Shown: positions 46,712-59,672, counted from the first letter of the stretch. The stretch is 64,000 nucleotides of DNA from an uncultured Pontibacter sp. (GCA_947499125.1 CANMMP010000004.1:310001-374000), one strand, 5' to 3'. Program-made: numbers and translations. The notes: a model not told the origin generated them from the letters alone.

Positions 46712-48217
46712 TTAATCAAACACGATCACTTTGTCTTTATGCTTGCCGCGCATATAGTTCCGGATGATCTGCTGTACGTCTTTGTTATCGTTGTAACGTG
46801 TAATGGCATCTCTAAAGTCTTCGAGGGTGCTGGCAGAAAAGGTATCATCTACAAAACCGAAACCCATGTAAGTGCCATGCTCCACTAATACTATAGATCG
46901 CTCGCCGGGTTCGCGCCCTTTGCCAATAATTACAAAACTGTTGTGCTCATACGTAATAGAATCGATAGCGGCATTAACGCGAACATTATACTCTTCGGGT
47001 GTTTCTTTGCCAATACAGGCTCCGTTACACTGGTGCACCTGGTAATCGAAACAGGCACCTCCGGTCTTATACAGGTCGCATAGTTTCTGGCACAGGTTAT
47101 ACTTGGCCACCTTATGAAACAGAAAACCCTTTGCTTTATAGTGATTCGACAAAGCAATAAGCGGCGTCATGCTGGTATTATCCACCCGATTTACGCTGCT
47201 GTAGGTTAAGCGTTTGTAGCCTTTCTCATCTTCGTACACAAAAACACCGGTATTAAATACACTACGGCGTTGCTGCCGGTTATACTGTGGTTTCATGCGC
47301 TTTATCTCCGCCGACTCATACAGCAAAGCAGTCAGCTCATTGCCTAACAGTTCGTAAGTAATATCGGCTATGTTGTTTTTAAAATCCAGCGATTTGCGGC
47401 TTTTATAGTCGATATTAAAATGCTGGATAATACGCTTACGTATGTTTATACTTTTACCAACATAGATCACCTCGCCTTTGTCGTTGTAAAAATAATATAC
47501 CCCGGGCACGGTCGGCAAGGCATCTACCTGCGCTTTGCTGATATTAGGAGGTAACAGCGAAGTTTTGATCTCCTGTTTTAAGACCTGCGAAGTATGCTCG
47601 GCGGCCATATTCATGTTGCCATCTACTACCGGTTTGTTAATTTTTATCAGCTTATCGAACAGGTGGGCAGTTGCTTCGGCATCTCCGATGGCACGGTGGC
47701 GTAACTTTAAAGGTATATCTATACTTTTACAAAGCTTGCCCAAACTATACGATGGAAGTCCGGGAATAAGCGCGCGGCTCAATCGTACGGTACACAGCGT
47801 TTTGCGTTGGAAAGTATAGCCCAGGTCGGCAAATTCCTTTTTAATGAAAGAGTAGTCGAAGCGTACGTTGTGCGCCACAAACACTTTGCCTTCCGTAAAC
47901 TCTACAATCTCTTTGGCTACTTCGTAAAACTTTGGCGCATCTTTCACCATGTCATCCGAAATGCCGGTAAGCTGGGTAATAAAGTAGGGGATAGGTCGCT
48001 GTGGGTTTATCAGGGTATTGTATTTGTCTACCACTTTCTGCCCGTCGTGTATAAATATAGCGATCTCTGTTATCCTGTCCTGTGCGGGTTGTCCGCCAGT
48101 TGTTTCAATGTCGATAATAGCGTACAAATTGCTCTGATTTAGATCTGATCCGATAGCTGCTGCGGCTGTTGCCGGCAACTCTTCATCTAAACCAATTTTT
48201 TTAGTAAACCGTTTCAA
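46712..48217 (-). CDS. DnaQ-like exonuclease fused to GIY-YIG (UvrC/Cho-like) nuclease
   Basis: AIIDIETTGGQPAQDRITEIAIF, VAHNVRFDYSFIKKEF; then VPGVYYFYNDKGEVIYVGKSINIRKRIIQHF. Confidence 0.94.
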   Translation of the reverse strand: MKRFTKKIGLDEELPATAAAAIGSDLNQSNLYAIIDIETTGGQPAQDRITEIAIFIHDGQKVVDKYNTLINPQRPIPYFITQLTGISDDMVKDAPKFYEVAKEIVEFTEGKVFVAHNVRFDYSFIKKEFADLGYTFQRKTLCTVRLSRALIPGLPSYSLGKLCKSIDIPLKLRHRAIGDAEATAHLFDKLIKINKPVVDGNMNMAAEHTSQVLKQEIKTSLLPPNISKAQVDALPTVPGVYYFYNDKGEVIYVGKSINIRKRIIQHFNIDYKSRKSLDFKNNIADITYELLGNELTALLYESAEIKRMKPQYNRQQRRSVFNTGVFVYEDEKGYKRLTYSSVNRVDNTSMTPLIALSNHYKAKGFLFHKVAKYNLCQKLCDLYKTGGACFDYQVHQCNGACIGKETPEEYNVRVNAAIDSITYEHNSFVIIGKGREPGERSIVLVEHGTYMGFGFVDDTFSASTLEDFRDAITRYNDNKDVQQIIRNYMRGKHKDKVIVFD

Positions 48218-48267
48218 AATAGCAGGGTAAGCATCGGGTTTGCAAATGATTTTAGCAGTAGCTCAGG

Positions 48268-49419
48268 TTACAGGTCTTCCGGGGTGTCTTTATTGCGTTT
48301 TCCACGGACAATTCCATTCCATATTTCCTGCATCCAGTTCCCGACCCGGCTTCGCCGTTTAGGAGATACTTCATCAATATCAGCCAGTAAAAAACCAAAT
48401 GGTTTAAGCGGCTCATGGGCATCAAATACAACCTTTAACATCGCAATCAGCGGTATCGACAGGATCATGCCGGCAGCACCCCATATCTCGCCCCCGATCA
48501 AGAGCCCAAGTATAGCCGAGAAAGGGTTAAGGCTTACTTTAGAGCCCACCACATAAGGTGTTATAAAATTACCTTCCAGGAACTGAACGAACATAAAAAC
48601 TATTACCACCAGCAACGCATCAATAAAATGTCCAGTTGTTGCCAATGTAAAAAGGGCGGGTAGCAAAGCTCCGATCAGTATGCCGATATAAGGTATAATG
48701 GTAAGTATAGAAGCAAATATTCCGAAGAAGATGGCATATTTAACGCCAAGTATAAGCAAGCCAGCGGAGTTCAAAAGCGACACGATCACGATCACGATCA
48801 TCAGACCCGAAATGTAGCTTTGAACCACATGTTGTATATTGGTTATGGTCTGTACCATATTGCCTCGCCGGTCTTTTGCTACAAACTTAAACACGAATTG
48901 CTCCAGGTGGTCGCGGTAGTATAACAACAGAAAAACGAAGATCGGAACGATGGTAAAAGCAGCAAGTGCACCTGTTGTCATGGAGATGGTATTACCCAGG
49001 AAAGTGGTGGCAATATCCTGAAAACCTCCGACAGCATTTCGCACCAGGTCGCTTCTGTTTGAGGGCTCTATGCCAAAACGGGTTTGCAGGTATAACTGTA
49101 CTTTATCTACCAGGTCGCCGATGTTATTGCCTATCGTATCGAGTTCCGAAGTAAGGCTGAGAACCTGCATGGATATAAACCACACCACAAGCCCAAGCAC
49201 GATAACAACAAGTATAATACTGAGCATAATAGCAATAGGGCGAGGCATCCGTAAACGCGTTTCCATATCGCGCACGCCCGGCAGCAACAGCATCGAAATC
49301 AGCAAGGCAAAAGAAAGAGGAACCAAAACAGACTTAAACATCTGCATCAGCCAGATAAGCAGAATTATGCCAAGCAGGATAATGGTATACTTAAAATAGG
49401 ATGGTAATTTTATTTCCAT
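48268..49419 (-). CDS. AI-2E family transporter (PerM-like)
   Basis: Multi-TM; FIDALLVVIVFMFVQFLEGNFITPYVVGSKVSLNPFSAILGLLIGGEIWGAAGMILSIPLIAMLKV. Confidence 0.93.
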   Translation of the reverse strand: MEIKLPSYFKYTIILLGIILLIWLMQMFKSVLVPLSFALLISMLLLPGVRDMETRLRMPRPIAIMLSIILVVIVLGLVVWFISMQVLSLTSELDTIGNNIGDLVDKVQLYLQTRFGIEPSNRSDLVRNAVGGFQDIATTFLGNTISMTTGALAAFTIVPIFVFLLLYYRDHLEQFVFKFVAKDRRGNMVQTITNIQHVVQSYISGLMIVIVIVSLLNSAGLLILGVKYAIFFGIFASILTIIPYIGILIGALLPALFTLATTGHFIDALLVVIVFMFVQFLEGNFITPYVVGSKVSLNPFSAILGLLIGGEIWGAAGMILSIPLIAMLKVVFDAHEPLKPFGFLLADIDEVSPKRRSRVGNWMQEIWNGIVRGKRNKDTPEDL

Positions 49420-49753
49420 GCAGGAAGCTATAGGGCTTATTTACGGGTTATTATACGCGAAACTAACGGTAAAAATATATAAAAGTAGATATATTTTGAT
49501 GCTAATTTAATTAGTATAAATTAAAGGGCAATATCATAGTTTTATATGAACCAGAAGCTTACTTTTATAGTTGTATATACTATAGGATGAGCAGTAGCTA
49601 CTATCATTAAATTTAAAAAGCTAATTTATTTAGCAAATAATTTTTATTAATTTGCAAACTGGCAGGCGGCCGGAACTATTATTGCGTCTTGTCTCTTTAT
49701 TTTTCTATATTTCCGATTGATTATTCCAACCAAACTACACTTACGCTTACAGA

Positions 49754-51616
49754 ATGGCAGAGTTAGAACATAATTATAACGAAGACAGCATCCGCTCTCT
49801 GGAGCCCCGCGAGCACATCAGGCTGCGCCCTGGTATGTATATTGGTAAGCTCGGCGACGGTTCGGCTGCTGACGACGGTATTTACATTTTAGTGAAAGAG
49901 GTGATCGACAACTCCATCGACGAACATGTGATGGGTTTCGGTAAGACCATTGATATCAAAATATCTGACCACAAAGTACAGGTGCGCGACTATGGTCGTG
50001 GTATTCCGCTTGGTAAAGTGATCGATTGCGTTAGCAAGATAAACACCGGTGGTAAATACGACAGCAAAGCCTTCCAGAAGTCAGTAGGTCTGAACGGTGT
50101 GGGTACTAAAGCGGTCAATGCCCTTTCGAGCCAATTCCGCATACAGTCGGTTCGTGATGGGCAAATGAAAGTTGCCGAGTTTGAGCGCGGCGTGCTTACC
50201 AACGATTTGCCGCTGGAACCAACTTCGCAGCGCAACGGTACGCTTACCGTTTTCTCACCAGACGATACCATATTCAAGAACTACCAGTTTAACCCGGAGT
50301 ATCTCGAGAACCAGATATGGAACTATGTGTACCTGAATGCGGGCTTAACTATAAACTTCAACGGCAAGAAATTTTATTCCGAGAATGGTCTGCTTGACCT
50401 GCTTCGCAACAAAGCTGATGAAGATAGCATGCGTTACCCGATCATCCACCTGAAAGGGGACGATATTGAGTTGGCGCTTACGCACGGCAACGATTACGGC
50501 GAAGAATACTATTCGTTTGTGAACGGCCAGTATACTACCATGGGAGGTACGCACCTGGCGGCTTTCCGTGAGGCTGTAGTTAAAACGGTGCGCGACTTCT
50601 ATAAAAAGGATTACGATGCAGCCGATATCCGCGGCTCTATAGTTGGTGCTATCTCGCTGCGCGTGCAGGAACCTGTATTTGAATCGCAGACGAAAACAAA
50701 ACTGGGCTCCATGGAAATGGGACCTGACGGACCGGCCGTACGTGCCTTTATTAACGATTTCGTAAAAGAGAACCTTGATAATTACCTACACAAGAACCAG
50801 GCAACAGCCGAAGCGCTGAAAAAGCGAATTGAGCAGAGTGAGCGTGAGCGTAAGGATATGGCGGGTGTTAAAAAACTGGCTAACCAGCGCGCTAAAAAAG
50901 CCAACCTGCACAACCGCAAACTACGCGACTGCCGTCTGCACTTTAACGAAGATAAACACGAGAATTCCATGCTTTCCACACTCTTCATAACAGAGGGTGA
51001 CTCGGCAAGTGGTTCTATTACCAAGTCTAGGAACGTAGATACAGAAGCTGTTTTCAGTTTAAGAGGTAAACCGCTTAACTGCTTTGGCCTTAAAAAGAAA
51101 GTAGTTTACGAGAACGAGGAATTTAACCTGCTGCAGCACGCCCTTAACATTGAAGAAGGCCTGGAAGGATTACGTTACAACCGTGTTGTTATAGCTACCG
51201 ATGCCGACGTTGACGGTATGCACATCCGTCTGTTGCTGCTTACCTTCTTCCTGCAGTTCTTCCCCGACCTGGTGCGTAACGGCCACGTGTTTATATTGGA
51301 GACACCATTGTTCCGGGTCCGCAACAAGAAAGAAACGATCTATTGCTACAACGAAAGCGAAAAGCAGGAAGCAATTCAGAAACTTGGCAAGCGTCCTGAG
51401 ATAACCCGATTCAAAGGTTTGGGTGAGATCTCGCCGGATGAGTTTGGTAAGTTTATAGGTGACAACATTAAGTTGAAGCCGGTGATCCTGCAGAAAGATA
51501 CCACGATACAGAAAATACTGAGCTACTACATGGGCAAGAACACGCCGGAGCGCCAGAATTTCATTATCGATAATTTGAAGATTGAGAAAGATATAGTTGA
51601 AGAAGTATATGCATAA
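49754..51616 (+). CDS. parE: DNA topoisomerase IV subunit B
   Basis: [53 protein letters not shown]. Confidence 0.93.
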   Translation: MAELEHNYNEDSIRSLEPREHIRLRPGMYIGKLGDGSAADDGIYILVKEVIDNSIDEHVMGFGKTIDIKISDHKVQVRDYGRGIPLGKVIDCVSKINTGGKYDSKAFQKSVGLNGVGTKAVNALSSQFRIQSVRDGQMKVAEFERGVLTNDLPLEPTSQRNGTLTVFSPDDTIFKNYQFNPEYLENQIWNYVYLNAGLTINFNGKKFYSENGLLDLLRNKADEDSMRYPIIHLKGDDIELALTHGNDYGEEYYSFVNGQYTTMGGTHLAAFREAVVKTVRDFYKKDYDAADIRGSIVGAISLRVQEPVFESQTKTKLGSMEMGPDGPAVRAFINDFVKENLDNYLHKNQATAEALKKRIEQSERERKDMAGVKKLANQRAKKANLHNRKLRDCRLHFNEDKHENSMLSTLFITEGDSASGSITKSRNVDTEAVFSLRGKPLNCFGLKKKVVYENEEFNLLQHALNIEEGLEGLRYNRVVIATDADVDGMHIRLLLLTFFLQFFPDLVRNGHVFILETPLFRVRNKKETIYCYNESEKQEAIQKLGKRPEITRFKGLGEISPDEFGKFIGDNIKLKPVILQKDTTIQKILSYYMGKNTPERQNFIIDNLKIEKDIVEEVYA

Positions 51617-54356
51617 CGACGAGCTGAATAACGAGATAGAAAGAGAAGACGAGCTGGAAGTTGCGTTTACCGATGGCGTAGAAGAAGTTATACATAACGT
51701 AACCCCTGTTTCCGGACTTTATGAAAACTGGTTTTTAGAGTATGCTTCTTACGTAATTCTGGAGCGTGCGGTACCAGCTATAGAAGACGGTTTAAAACCT
51801 GTGCAGCGCCGTATTCTGCACGCCATGAAGGAGATGGACGATGGCCGCTTTAACAAGGTTGCCAACGTTATTGGTCAAACCATGCAGTACCACCCGCATG
51901 GCGATGCTTCTATTGGCGACGCGATGGTGAACCTGGGCCAGAAAGACCTTTTAATTGAAACGCAGGGTAACTGGGGTGATGTGCGTACCGGCGACAGTGC
52001 GGCAGCTCCGCGTTACATTGAGGCGCGCTTATCTAAATTTGCACTCGATGTAGTTTTCAACCCGCAGACGACACTGTGGCAGCTAAGCTACGACGGCCGT
52101 AAGAACGAGCCGGTTACCTTACCAGTTAAATTCCCGTTGCTATTGGCGCAGGGCGTGGAAGGTATAGCCGTAGGTTTATCTACCAAAATAATGCCGCACA
52201 ACTTCAAAGAGCTGATCAAAGGTTCTATTGATGTGTTGAAAGGCCGTAGCACTACATTGCTTCCTGATTTCCCGAATGGAGGCATGGTAGACGTGACCAA
52301 CTATAACGGTGGTTCGCGTGGCGGAAAAATTCGTGTGCGTGCAACTATAGAGAAGGTAGACAAGACCATGCTCATCATCCGTGATGTGCCTTATGGTATT
52401 ACCACTACCGGCCTGATGGAATCTATAGTTAAGGCAAGCGAGAACAATAAGATCAAGATCAAGAAGGTGATCGACAACACAGCTGCGAATGTAGAGATAC
52501 AGGTGCAGTTGCCGCCGGGTGTTTCTCCTGACCTGACAATGGATGCGCTATATGCCTTTACGGATTGCGAAGTATCCATCTCTCCGAATACCTGTGTTAT
52601 TATAGATGATAAGCCGCACTTCTTAAATGTGGATGAGCTGCTTCGTATCTCTACTTTTAAAACAGTAGACCTGCTGAAGCGTGAACTGGAAATTCGCAAA
52701 GGTGAACTGGAAGACAAGTGGCATTACTCTTCTCTGGAGAAAATATTTATCGAGAATCGTATCTACCGCGATATAGAAGAGTGCGAGACTTGGGAAGCTG
52801 TACTGAACGCTATAGATACAGGCCTGGATCCGTTTAAAAAGTTGCTTCGTCGTGATGTTACAGAAGAAGATATTATTCGTCTGACAGAGATCAGGATCAA
52901 GCGTATCTCTAAATTCGACTCTTTCAAGGCGGATGAATATATCAATAAGCTGGAAGAGGAGATGGCTGAGGTAGATGATAACCTGGCGAACCTGATCCGT
53001 TATGCCATTGCCTACTTCGAAGGTTTACTGAAGAAGTATGGACAGGGCAAAGACCGTAAAACTCAGATCAAAACGTTTGATGTAATTACAGCACAGAAGG
53101 TTGCTATTGCTAACCAGAAGCTATACATGAACGCCAAAGACGGTTTTATAGGTACCAGCTTACGCAAAGACGAATTTGTATGCGACTGCTCTGATATGGA
53201 CGACATCATCGTGTTCCGTAAAGACGGTAAGTTTACCGTTACTAAAGTAGCTGACAAGACCTTTGTTGGGAAAGACATTATTATGGCCGGCGTTTATAAT
53301 AAGAACGACGAGCACATGGTATATAACATGATTTATGTAGATGGAAAGACAGGCGTATCGTTTGCGAAGCGCTTTGCCGTGAAGTCTATTACAAGAGATA
53401 AAGAATACGACCTGACCAAAGGCAATAAGGGTTCCAAAGTACATTACCTGACTGCCAACCCCAACTCAGAATCGGAAGTGGTAAGTATAACTTTAGCGCC
53501 GCAGTCAACAGCCCGAATAAAGCAGTTCGATTACGACTTTGCTGAGTTGATGATCAAAGGTAAGGGCTCGAACGGTAACATCGTTACGAAATACCCGATC
53601 AAGAAGGTAGTTCAGAAGAGCCTGGGTGAGTCTACTTTAGGTGGCCGTGAGATCTTCTACGATGAAGTGATCGGTCGTTTGAACACCGAAGGACGTGGCC
53701 GTTACTTAGGCTCCTTTAATACAGACGATACGATACTGGTGATCTATGAAGATGGTACGTATGAGCAAACCTCGTTTGACCTGGCGAACCATTATTCTAT
53801 CGAAAAGATAAAAGTGTTGCAGAAGTTCGATCCTGAACTGGTTGTATCCGCTATTTATTACGAAGGTGACAATAAAACATACTATGTAAAGCGTTTCAAG
53901 ATCGAGACCTCTACGGTTGGCAAAAAATTCACGTTCATTTCAGAAAGTAAGAACTCCAGGCTGGAAGCTGTTTCCACGCATCCGGAACCATTGGCAGATA
54001 TTAAATTCAAGCGTAGCCTGCGTGGCGAGAAAGAATCTGAAAAGATACTGCTGAGTGAATTTATAGATGTGAAAGGCTGGAAGGCAATGGGTAACAAGTT
54101 GAATTACTTCAAGATATTTGATGTTACTGTGCCGAAGCAGGAAGTAGTGGAGTATGAAGAAGATAAGCCTAAAACTAAAAAAACTTCAACGAAGCGTGAA
54201 CCTGTAACACTACCATCTGAGCTGAAAGAACTTGCCGAAGAAGCAGCCCGTGTAAGCGGTACCCAACCAGATGAGCTGGAAACCGTAGAAGAATCAATAC
54301 AAGAAAATAGTAAAACAAAGACGCTGAAAGAAAAGAAACAGTTAGATCTTTTCTAA
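51609..54356 (+). CDS. parC: DNA topoisomerase IV subunit A
   Basis: [51 protein letters not shown] at 51609 overlaps parE stop. Confidence 0.93.
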   Translation: MHNDELNNEIEREDELEVAFTDGVEEVIHNVTPVSGLYENWFLEYASYVILERAVPAIEDGLKPVQRRILHAMKEMDDGRFNKVANVIGQTMQYHPHGDASIGDAMVNLGQKDLLIETQGNWGDVRTGDSAAAPRYIEARLSKFALDVVFNPQTTLWQLSYDGRKNEPVTLPVKFPLLLAQGVEGIAVGLSTKIMPHNFKELIKGSIDVLKGRSTTLLPDFPNGGMVDVTNYNGGSRGGKIRVRATIEKVDKTMLIIRDVPYGITTTGLMESIVKASENNKIKIKKVIDNTAANVEIQVQLPPGVSPDLTMDALYAFTDCEVSISPNTCVIIDDKPHFLNVDELLRISTFKTVDLLKRELEIRKGELEDKWHYSSLEKIFIENRIYRDIEECETWEAVLNAIDTGLDPFKKLLRRDVTEEDIIRLTEIRIKRISKFDSFKADEYINKLEEEMAEVDDNLANLIRYAIAYFEGLLKKYGQGKDRKTQIKTFDVITAQKVAIANQKLYMNAKDGFIGTSLRKDEFVCDCSDMDDIIVFRKDGKFTVTKVADKTFVGKDIIMAGVYNKNDEHMVYNMIYVDGKTGVSFAKRFAVKSITRDKEYDLTKGNKGSKVHYLTANPNSESEVVSITLAPQSTARIKQFDYDFAELMIKGKGSNGNIVTKYPIKKVVQKSLGESTLGGREIFYDEVIGRLNTEGRGRYLGSFNTDDTILVIYEDGTYEQTSFDLANHYSIEKIKVLQKFDPELVVSAIYYEGDNKTYYVKRFKIETSTVGKKFTFISESKNSRLEAVSTHPEPLADIKFKRSLRGEKESEKILLSEFIDVKGWKAMGNKLNYFKIFDVTVPKQEVVEYEEDKPKTKKTSTKREPVTLPSELKELAEEAARVSGTQPDELETVEESIQENSKTKTLKEKKQLDLF

Positions 54357-54408
54357 AATAAGTGCAAAAAGTATTTTCTTGACATATGGTTTAGATAAAA
54401 ATATAGTT

Positions 54409-55185
54409 ATGAAGCAAAGACTTCTAAAGTTACTGTTGGTATTGATGCTCGGTTTTTATATGCCTGTAAGTATGGCATCCGGTGCTGGTACCGAACAGTT
54501 ACTGAAGAAGGCTGAAGAACTAATGATCAGTCACCGCGACAGCGAAGCACTTGCCATGTATGAGCAGGTGCTTCTTGCTGCTCCGGAAAACTATACAGCG
54601 CTATGTAAAGCCAGCTTACTTATCTGTCGGATGGGGGAGCGGATATCTGACGACGGTACAAAAGAAGCATTTTACGCGAAGGCTAAAGAGTATGCCATGC
54701 GTGCCTATGCTATAAAACCTGCCGACGCGGAGTCTAATTTTGTAATGGCGCTTTCAGTTGGTGCTATTGCAATGGTTTCGGGTCCTAAGCAAAGGTTAGC
54801 AGGTATAAACCAGATGAAAGCTTTTCTGGATGCTGCTCTTGCAGAGGATAAGAAGCATGCAGGTAGTTGGTATCTATTAGGCCGCTGGCACTTTAAAATG
54901 GCTAATCTCAACTTTGCCGAAATTACTGCCGCTAAAATGTTCTTCGGAGGTGTTTCGGATATCGCTACAAACGAAGCTGCTGCTGAAGCTATTACTACCG
55001 CAATAAAGTATAACCCACATCAAATACGCTATTACTACGACCTGGCTACAGTATACAAGGAAATGAAAAATGCCGATGCTTGTAAGCAAACGCTGGAGCA
55101 GGCCATAGCCTTGCAGGTAACGACGCGCGAAGAGCTTGAAATTTCGCGCAGGTGTAAATTATTGTTACAGGATCATAAAAAGTAA
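54409..55185 (+). CDS. TPR-repeat secreted protein
   Basis: Signal peptide MKQRLLKLLLVLMLGFYMPVSMASGA and TPR-like helices. Confidence 0.85.
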   Translation: MKQRLLKLLLVLMLGFYMPVSMASGAGTEQLLKKAEELMISHRDSEALAMYEQVLLAAPENYTALCKASLLICRMGERISDDGTKEAFYAKAKEYAMRAYAIKPADAESNFVMALSVGAIAMVSGPKQRLAGINQMKAFLDAALAEDKKHAGSWYLLGRWHFKMANLNFAEITAAKMFFGGVSDIATNEAAAEAITTAIKYNPHQIRYYYDLATVYKEMKNADACKQTLEQAIALQVTTREELEISRRCKLLLQDHKK

Positions 55186-55207
55186 TATCCTATAAGCTAA
55201 TTAAGAG

Positions 55208-55234
55208 AGCCTGTTGCGATACGTAACAGGCTTT
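55208..55234 (+). terminator. Terminator AGCCTGTT-gcgatacgt-AACAGGCTTTT
   Basis: 8-bp stem plus U-tract. Confidence 0.85.
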
Positions 55235-55290
55235 TCTTTTATACATGGTACATCAGTATTTACATAAATATTACCTAATTTAGCAGCTTA

Positions 55291-56391
55291 ATGCATAATC
55301 CTGGTAAACATACTTCCTTGTTGGGGCACCTAAAAGCAGCCTTTTTACTACTTCCTTTTATAGTAGGTAGTGTGGCATGCAACCCGCAACAGAAAAAAGG
55401 GGAGCAGATGGTTAACCTGGAAAAAGTATCGAATGACGAGGCTGCTGCTATCAGGCACTTAGACAATGCCATACAGAATAACCAGAAGGATGCCAGCCTT
55501 TATGCACGAAGAGCTACTCTATATCTGAAGAAAGGCAACTTTAACGAGGCATTACAGGATGTGGAAGATGCGATAACCCGTAATAAAAATGAATTAGCAT
55601 ACCTGGTTTTAAAAGCACAGGTATTGCGGGCAAAAGGTAACCCGAAAGCTGCTTTGCCATTTGCCTTAAAAGCAGAACGGAATGGCCACCAAAGTACAGG
55701 TTTGTATATATTATTGAGCGATCTATACTTACAGTTAGATGAACGACAAACCGCTGAAACGTATGCCCGAAAAGCCTTGGAACTTGGTCCTCGTAATGCG
55801 TTTGCTTTATACTATAACGGTTTGGTAAGTACTGCTTCCGGAGACACGACTAAGGCGGTCAATCATTTCAGGAAAGCTTTAAAAGAGAAAGCAGGGTTTA
55901 CAGAAGCAAAACGGGAGTTGAGCAACCTGCTTATAGGTCGCGGAGAACTGGAAGAAGCCCGCAAATTATTGAATAGTGCGTTAGCTGATAAACCTGCAGA
56001 TGGCAAAAGCTGGTACTACAAAGGCTTACTTTTTAACGAACTGCAAAAGTCTGATAGCGCCCTTTATAGTTACTCGAAAGCAGTTGGTATAGCAGATACC
56101 TTGCAGAAGGCCCATTACGAAGCTGGCAAGCTCTATTACCAGAAAGGTAACTATGAAGCTGCGATCACGCATCTTAAAAAAGCACCTGCTTCTGTTTTTA
56201 GTTCTGAGCAGTTGGTATTAATGCTGGCAGTAGCTTACGAAAGAACAGGAGAGAATATTAAAGCGTTAGAACAATACCAGCGTTTTGGCAGCATGCAACC
56301 CGACAACAGGTTAGCGCAACAGGGAGTGGCAAGAACAAAGTCAAAGCTCACCATGCCGGCTGTAGTTAACGCTAACGATACAATTAGATAA
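55291..56391 (+). CDS. TPR-repeat lipoprotein
   Basis: [10 protein letters not shown] lipobox; multiple TPR units. Confidence 0.9.
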   Translation: MHNPGKHTSLLGHLKAAFLLLPFIVGSVACNPQQKKGEQMVNLEKVSNDEAAAIRHLDNAIQNNQKDASLYARRATLYLKKGNFNEALQDVEDAITRNKNELAYLVLKAQVLRAKGNPKAALPFALKAERNGHQSTGLYILLSDLYLQLDERQTAETYARKALELGPRNAFALYYNGLVSTASGDTTKAVNHFRKALKEKAGFTEAKRELSNLLIGRGELEEARKLLNSALADKPADGKSWYYKGLLFNELQKSDSALYSYSKAVGIADTLQKAHYEAGKLYYQKGNYEAAITHLKKAPASVFSSEQLVLMLAVAYERTGENIKALEQYQRFGSMQPDNRLAQQGVARTKSKLTMPAVVNANDTIR

Positions 56392-56428
56392 AGATAAAGC
56401 ATACTATCACGAGTCAATAAAACGATAC

Positions 56429-58366
56429 ATGATCAACATCACATTACCAGATGGCTCTGTAAAACAATTCCCGGAAGGAGTTACAAGTCACGAGATTGCA
56501 CTAAGCATTAGTGAAGGACTGGCGCGAAACGTGCTGGCCGCAAAAGTTAACGACACTGTTTGGGACTCCAACAGGCCAATAACGGAAGATGCTAAAGTAC
56601 AGCTGCTCACCTGGAACGATGATCTGGGTAAAAATGCATTCTGGCACTCGTCTGCTCACTTGCTGGCTGAGGCATTGGAAGAGGTATTTCCGGGAATTAA
56701 ATTCGGGATAGGACCACCAGTTGAAAATGGCTTCTATTACGACGTTGACCTGGGAGATAGAACTTTCTCGCAGGATGATTTTGCTAAAGTAGAGCAGAAA
56801 ATGCTGGAACTGGCCCGTAACAAAAGCGAGTTTAAGCGCCGTGAGGTATCAAAAGCAGAAGCTGAGAAATATTTCACAGAGAAAGGTGATGAGTATAAAC
56901 TCGACCTGATAAAGGACCTGGAAGATGGAAGTATAACTTTTTATGAGCAAGGCAATTTCGTAGACCTTTGTCGCGGGCCGCACATCCCGAACACTGGCTT
57001 TATTAAAGCGGCCAAGCTGATGAACGTTGCCGGAGCCTACTGGCGTGGTGATGAGTCGAAGAAACAGCTTACCCGCATCTATGGCGTAACCTTCCCTAAA
57101 CAGAAGGAGCTTACTGAATACCTGGAGCGTCTGGAAGAAGCCAAGAAGCGTGACCACCGTAAGCTGGGCAAGGAAATGGAGCTATTCGCTTTCTCTGAGA
57201 AAGTGGGAATGGGCCTGCCGCTTTGGTTGCCGAAAGGCACTTTGCTGCGCGAGCGTTTAGAGCAGTTCATGCGTAAAGCACAGGTGAAAGCCGGTTACCA
57301 GCCGGTAGTTACACCACACATTGCCAGCAAAGAGCTTTACGTTACTTCAGGTCACTACGAGAAGTATGGCGCCGATTCGTTTCAACCGATCAAAACTCCG
57401 AATGAAGGAGAAGAGTTCTTCCTGAAACCAATGAACTGCCCGCACCACTGCGAGATCTATAAAACAAGACCACGCTCTTATAAGGAGTTACCAGTGCGAC
57501 TGGCAGAGTTCGGTACTGTATATCGTTACGAGCAAAGCGGCGAGCTGCATGGCCTCACAAGGGTTCGTGGCTTTACCCAGGATGACGCGCACATATTCTG
57601 CCGTCCGGACCAGGTAAAAGAAGAGTTCATTAAAGTGATAGACCTGGTACTATATGTGTTTAAAGCTCTTGGTTTTGAAGATTATACAGCTCAGATATCG
57701 CTGCGCGACCCGGACAACAAAGCGAAGTATATTGGCAGCGATGAAGCCTGGGAGAAAGCAGAGAGCGCTATTATAGAAGCTGCTGCTGAGAAAGGTTTAA
57801 CTACTGTAACCGAACTGGGTGAGGCTGCGTTTTACGGACCTAAGCTTGACTTTATGGTACGCGATGCGCTGGGCCGCAAGTGGCAACTCGGAACTATTCA
57901 GGTAGATTATAACTTACCAGAAAGATTCCAGTTGGAGTACATTGGTGCTGATAACGCCAAGCACCGCCCGGTTATGATCCACCGTGCTCCATTTGGTTCG
58001 CTGGAGCGTTTTGTGGCTGTACTGATCGAGCACTGTGGTGGTAACTTCCCGTTATGGTTAAGCCCTGAGCAGTTCTCTATACTTCCTATCTCGGAGAAGT
58101 ATCATGATTTTGCCCAGCAGGTGTATGACCTACTGGCAGAAATGGACATCCGTGGTTTTGTAGACAACCGTGATGAGAAGATAGGCCGTAAGATACGCGA
58201 TGCGGAAGTTAGGAAGGTGCCGTACATGCTTATTGTAGGAGAGAAGGAGCAGGAAGAGAACGCGGTATCGGTACGCCGACATGGTGAAGGTGACCTTGGG
58301 TCGATGAAAGTTGATGCTTTTATTCAGCTTTTTCAGAGTAAAATAACTGAAATACTGAACAATTAA
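56429..58366 (+). CDS. thrS: Threonyl-tRNA synthetase
   Basis: TGS, SAD ([12 protein letters not shown]) and class II core ([26 protein letters not shown]). Confidence 0.98.
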   Translation: MINITLPDGSVKQFPEGVTSHEIALSISEGLARNVLAAKVNDTVWDSNRPITEDAKVQLLTWNDDLGKNAFWHSSAHLLAEALEEVFPGIKFGIGPPVENGFYYDVDLGDRTFSQDDFAKVEQKMLELARNKSEFKRREVSKAEAEKYFTEKGDEYKLDLIKDLEDGSITFYEQGNFVDLCRGPHIPNTGFIKAAKLMNVAGAYWRGDESKKQLTRIYGVTFPKQKELTEYLERLEEAKKRDHRKLGKEMELFAFSEKVGMGLPLWLPKGTLLRERLEQFMRKAQVKAGYQPVVTPHIASKELYVTSGHYEKYGADSFQPIKTPNEGEEFFLKPMNCPHHCEIYKTRPRSYKELPVRLAEFGTVYRYEQSGELHGLTRVRGFTQDDAHIFCRPDQVKEEFIKVIDLVLYVFKALGFEDYTAQISLRDPDNKAKYIGSDEAWEKAESAIIEAAAEKGLTTVTELGEAAFYGPKLDFMVRDALGRKWQLGTIQVDYNLPERFQLEYIGADNAKHRPVMIHRAPFGSLERFVAVLIEHCGGNFPLWLSPEQFSILPISEKYHDFAQQVYDLLAEMDIRGFVDNRDEKIGRKIRDAEVRKVPYMLIVGEKEQEENAVSVRRHGEGDLGSMKVDAFIQLFQSKITEILNN

Positions 58367-58448
58367 GCAAAGAATTTTCTTTTTGATAGATTAATTGCGA
58401 TATTCGCACCCTGATTGTGAAATTAAAAAAGAATAAGGAGGTAATACT

Positions 58449-59012
58449 ATAGCTACGCAGAACAGGCGCTTTATCCCACGCGGAAAAGTGGAGGAGCCAT
58501 ACAAAGTCAATGATAAAATAACTGCCCGAGAAGTAAGGCTAGTTGGTGACAATGTAGAGCAGGGAGTCTATCCAACAAGACAGGCCCAGCAAATGGCCAA
58601 TGAGCAAAACCTTGATCTGGTAGAGATTTCTCCAACTGCCAATCCACCGGTTTGCCGCATCATCGACTACTCGAAATTTAAGTACGAGCAGAAGAAAAAG
58701 ACGCGGGAAATGAAGGCAAAAGCGCAGAAGGTTGTTGTGAAAGAGATCCGTTTCGGTCCTAACACAGATGACCATGATTTTGAGTTTAAACTCAAACACG
58801 CGAAGTCTTTCCTGGAAAGCGGCTTTAAGATCAAATCGTATGTTCACTTTGTTGGTAGAACGATCGTGTTTAAAGAGCGCGGTGAGATTTTATTGCTTAA
58901 ATTTGCACAGGCGTTGGAAGAAGTAGCTAAAGTAGAGCAGCTGCCTAAGCTGGAAGGAAAGAGAATGTTCCTGATGCTGGCACCGAAAGTTGCACCGCCT
59001 GCTAAAAAGTAA
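58449..59012 (+). CDS. infC: Translation initiation factor IF-3, AUA start
   Basis: ATA GCT ACG CAG AAC AGG CGC TTT ATC CCA CGC GGA AAA GTG... = (M)[39 protein letters not shown] upstream; in-frame TAA at 58434. Confidence 0.9.
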   Translation: MATQNRRFIPRGKVEEPYKVNDKITAREVRLVGDNVEQGVYPTRQAQQMANEQNLDLVEISPTANPPVCRIIDYSKFKYEQKKKTREMKAKAQKVVVKEIRFGPNTDDHDFEFKLKHAKSFLESGFKIKSYVHFVGRTIVFKERGEILLLKFAQALEEVAKVEQLPKLEGKRMFLMLAPKVAPPAKK

Positions 59013-59036
59013 TTTGTTTAAATCAATTATATACAC

Positions 59037-59231
59037 ATGCCAAAAGTTAAAACTAAATCTGGTGCAAAGAAGCGTTTTTCTTTGACAGGTACTGGCAAGA
59101 TCAAGCGTAAGCACGCTTACAAAAGCCACATCCTGACCAAGAAAACGACAAAGCAGAAGCGTAATTTAACTCACTCTGGCCTAGTTAGCACAGCTGACAT
59201 GGACCGCGTGAAACTTATGCTTCAAATCTAA
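59037..59231 (+). CDS. rpmI: 50S ribosomal protein L35
   Basis: [33 protein letters not shown]. Confidence 0.98.
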   Translation: MPKVKTKSGAKKRFSLTGTGKIKRKHAYKSHILTKKTTKQKRNLTHSGLVSTADMDRVKLMLQI

Positions 59232-59327
59232 TTCCAGGAATTAGAAGGTTAATTAATTAGTATAAACCCAGTGTCTGGTCTTTAAAAGATTAAAAGATTA
59301 ATCACCAGCCGCTAAAACTGTAAAGAA

Positions 59328-59672
59328 ATGCCTAGATCGGTAAACGTCGTTGCAGCACGACACAGAAGAAAGAAAATAATGAAAATGGCCAAAGGTTACT
59401 TTGGCCGTCGTAAGAACGTTTGGACAGTAGCGAAAAACGCTGTTGAAAAAGGTTTAACTTACGCATACCGCGACAGAAAGCAGAAGAAAAGAGATTTCCG
59501 CGCACTTTGGATCCAGCGTATCAACGCAGGTGCACGTGAGCACGGTCTTTCTTATTCAGCTTTAATGGGCGCCCTTAAAAAGGCTAACATCGACCTTAAC
59601 CGCAAAGTACTTGCTGACCTGGCGATGAACCACCCTGAAGCTTTCAAGAGCATCGTTGATAAAGTAAAGTAA
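59328..59672 (+). CDS. rplT: 50S ribosomal protein L20
   Basis: [41 protein letters not shown]. Confidence 0.98.
   Translation: MPRSVNVVAARHRRKKIMKMAKGYFGRRKNVWTVAKNAVEKGLTYAYRDRKQKKRDFRALWIQRINAGAREHGLSYSALMGALKKANIDLNRKVLADLAMNHPEAFKSIVDKVK

Noticed and set aside
51597-51608. TTG start for parC in the ORF track
   Set aside because: ATG at 51609, overlapping the parE stop, is a better translational-coupling start.
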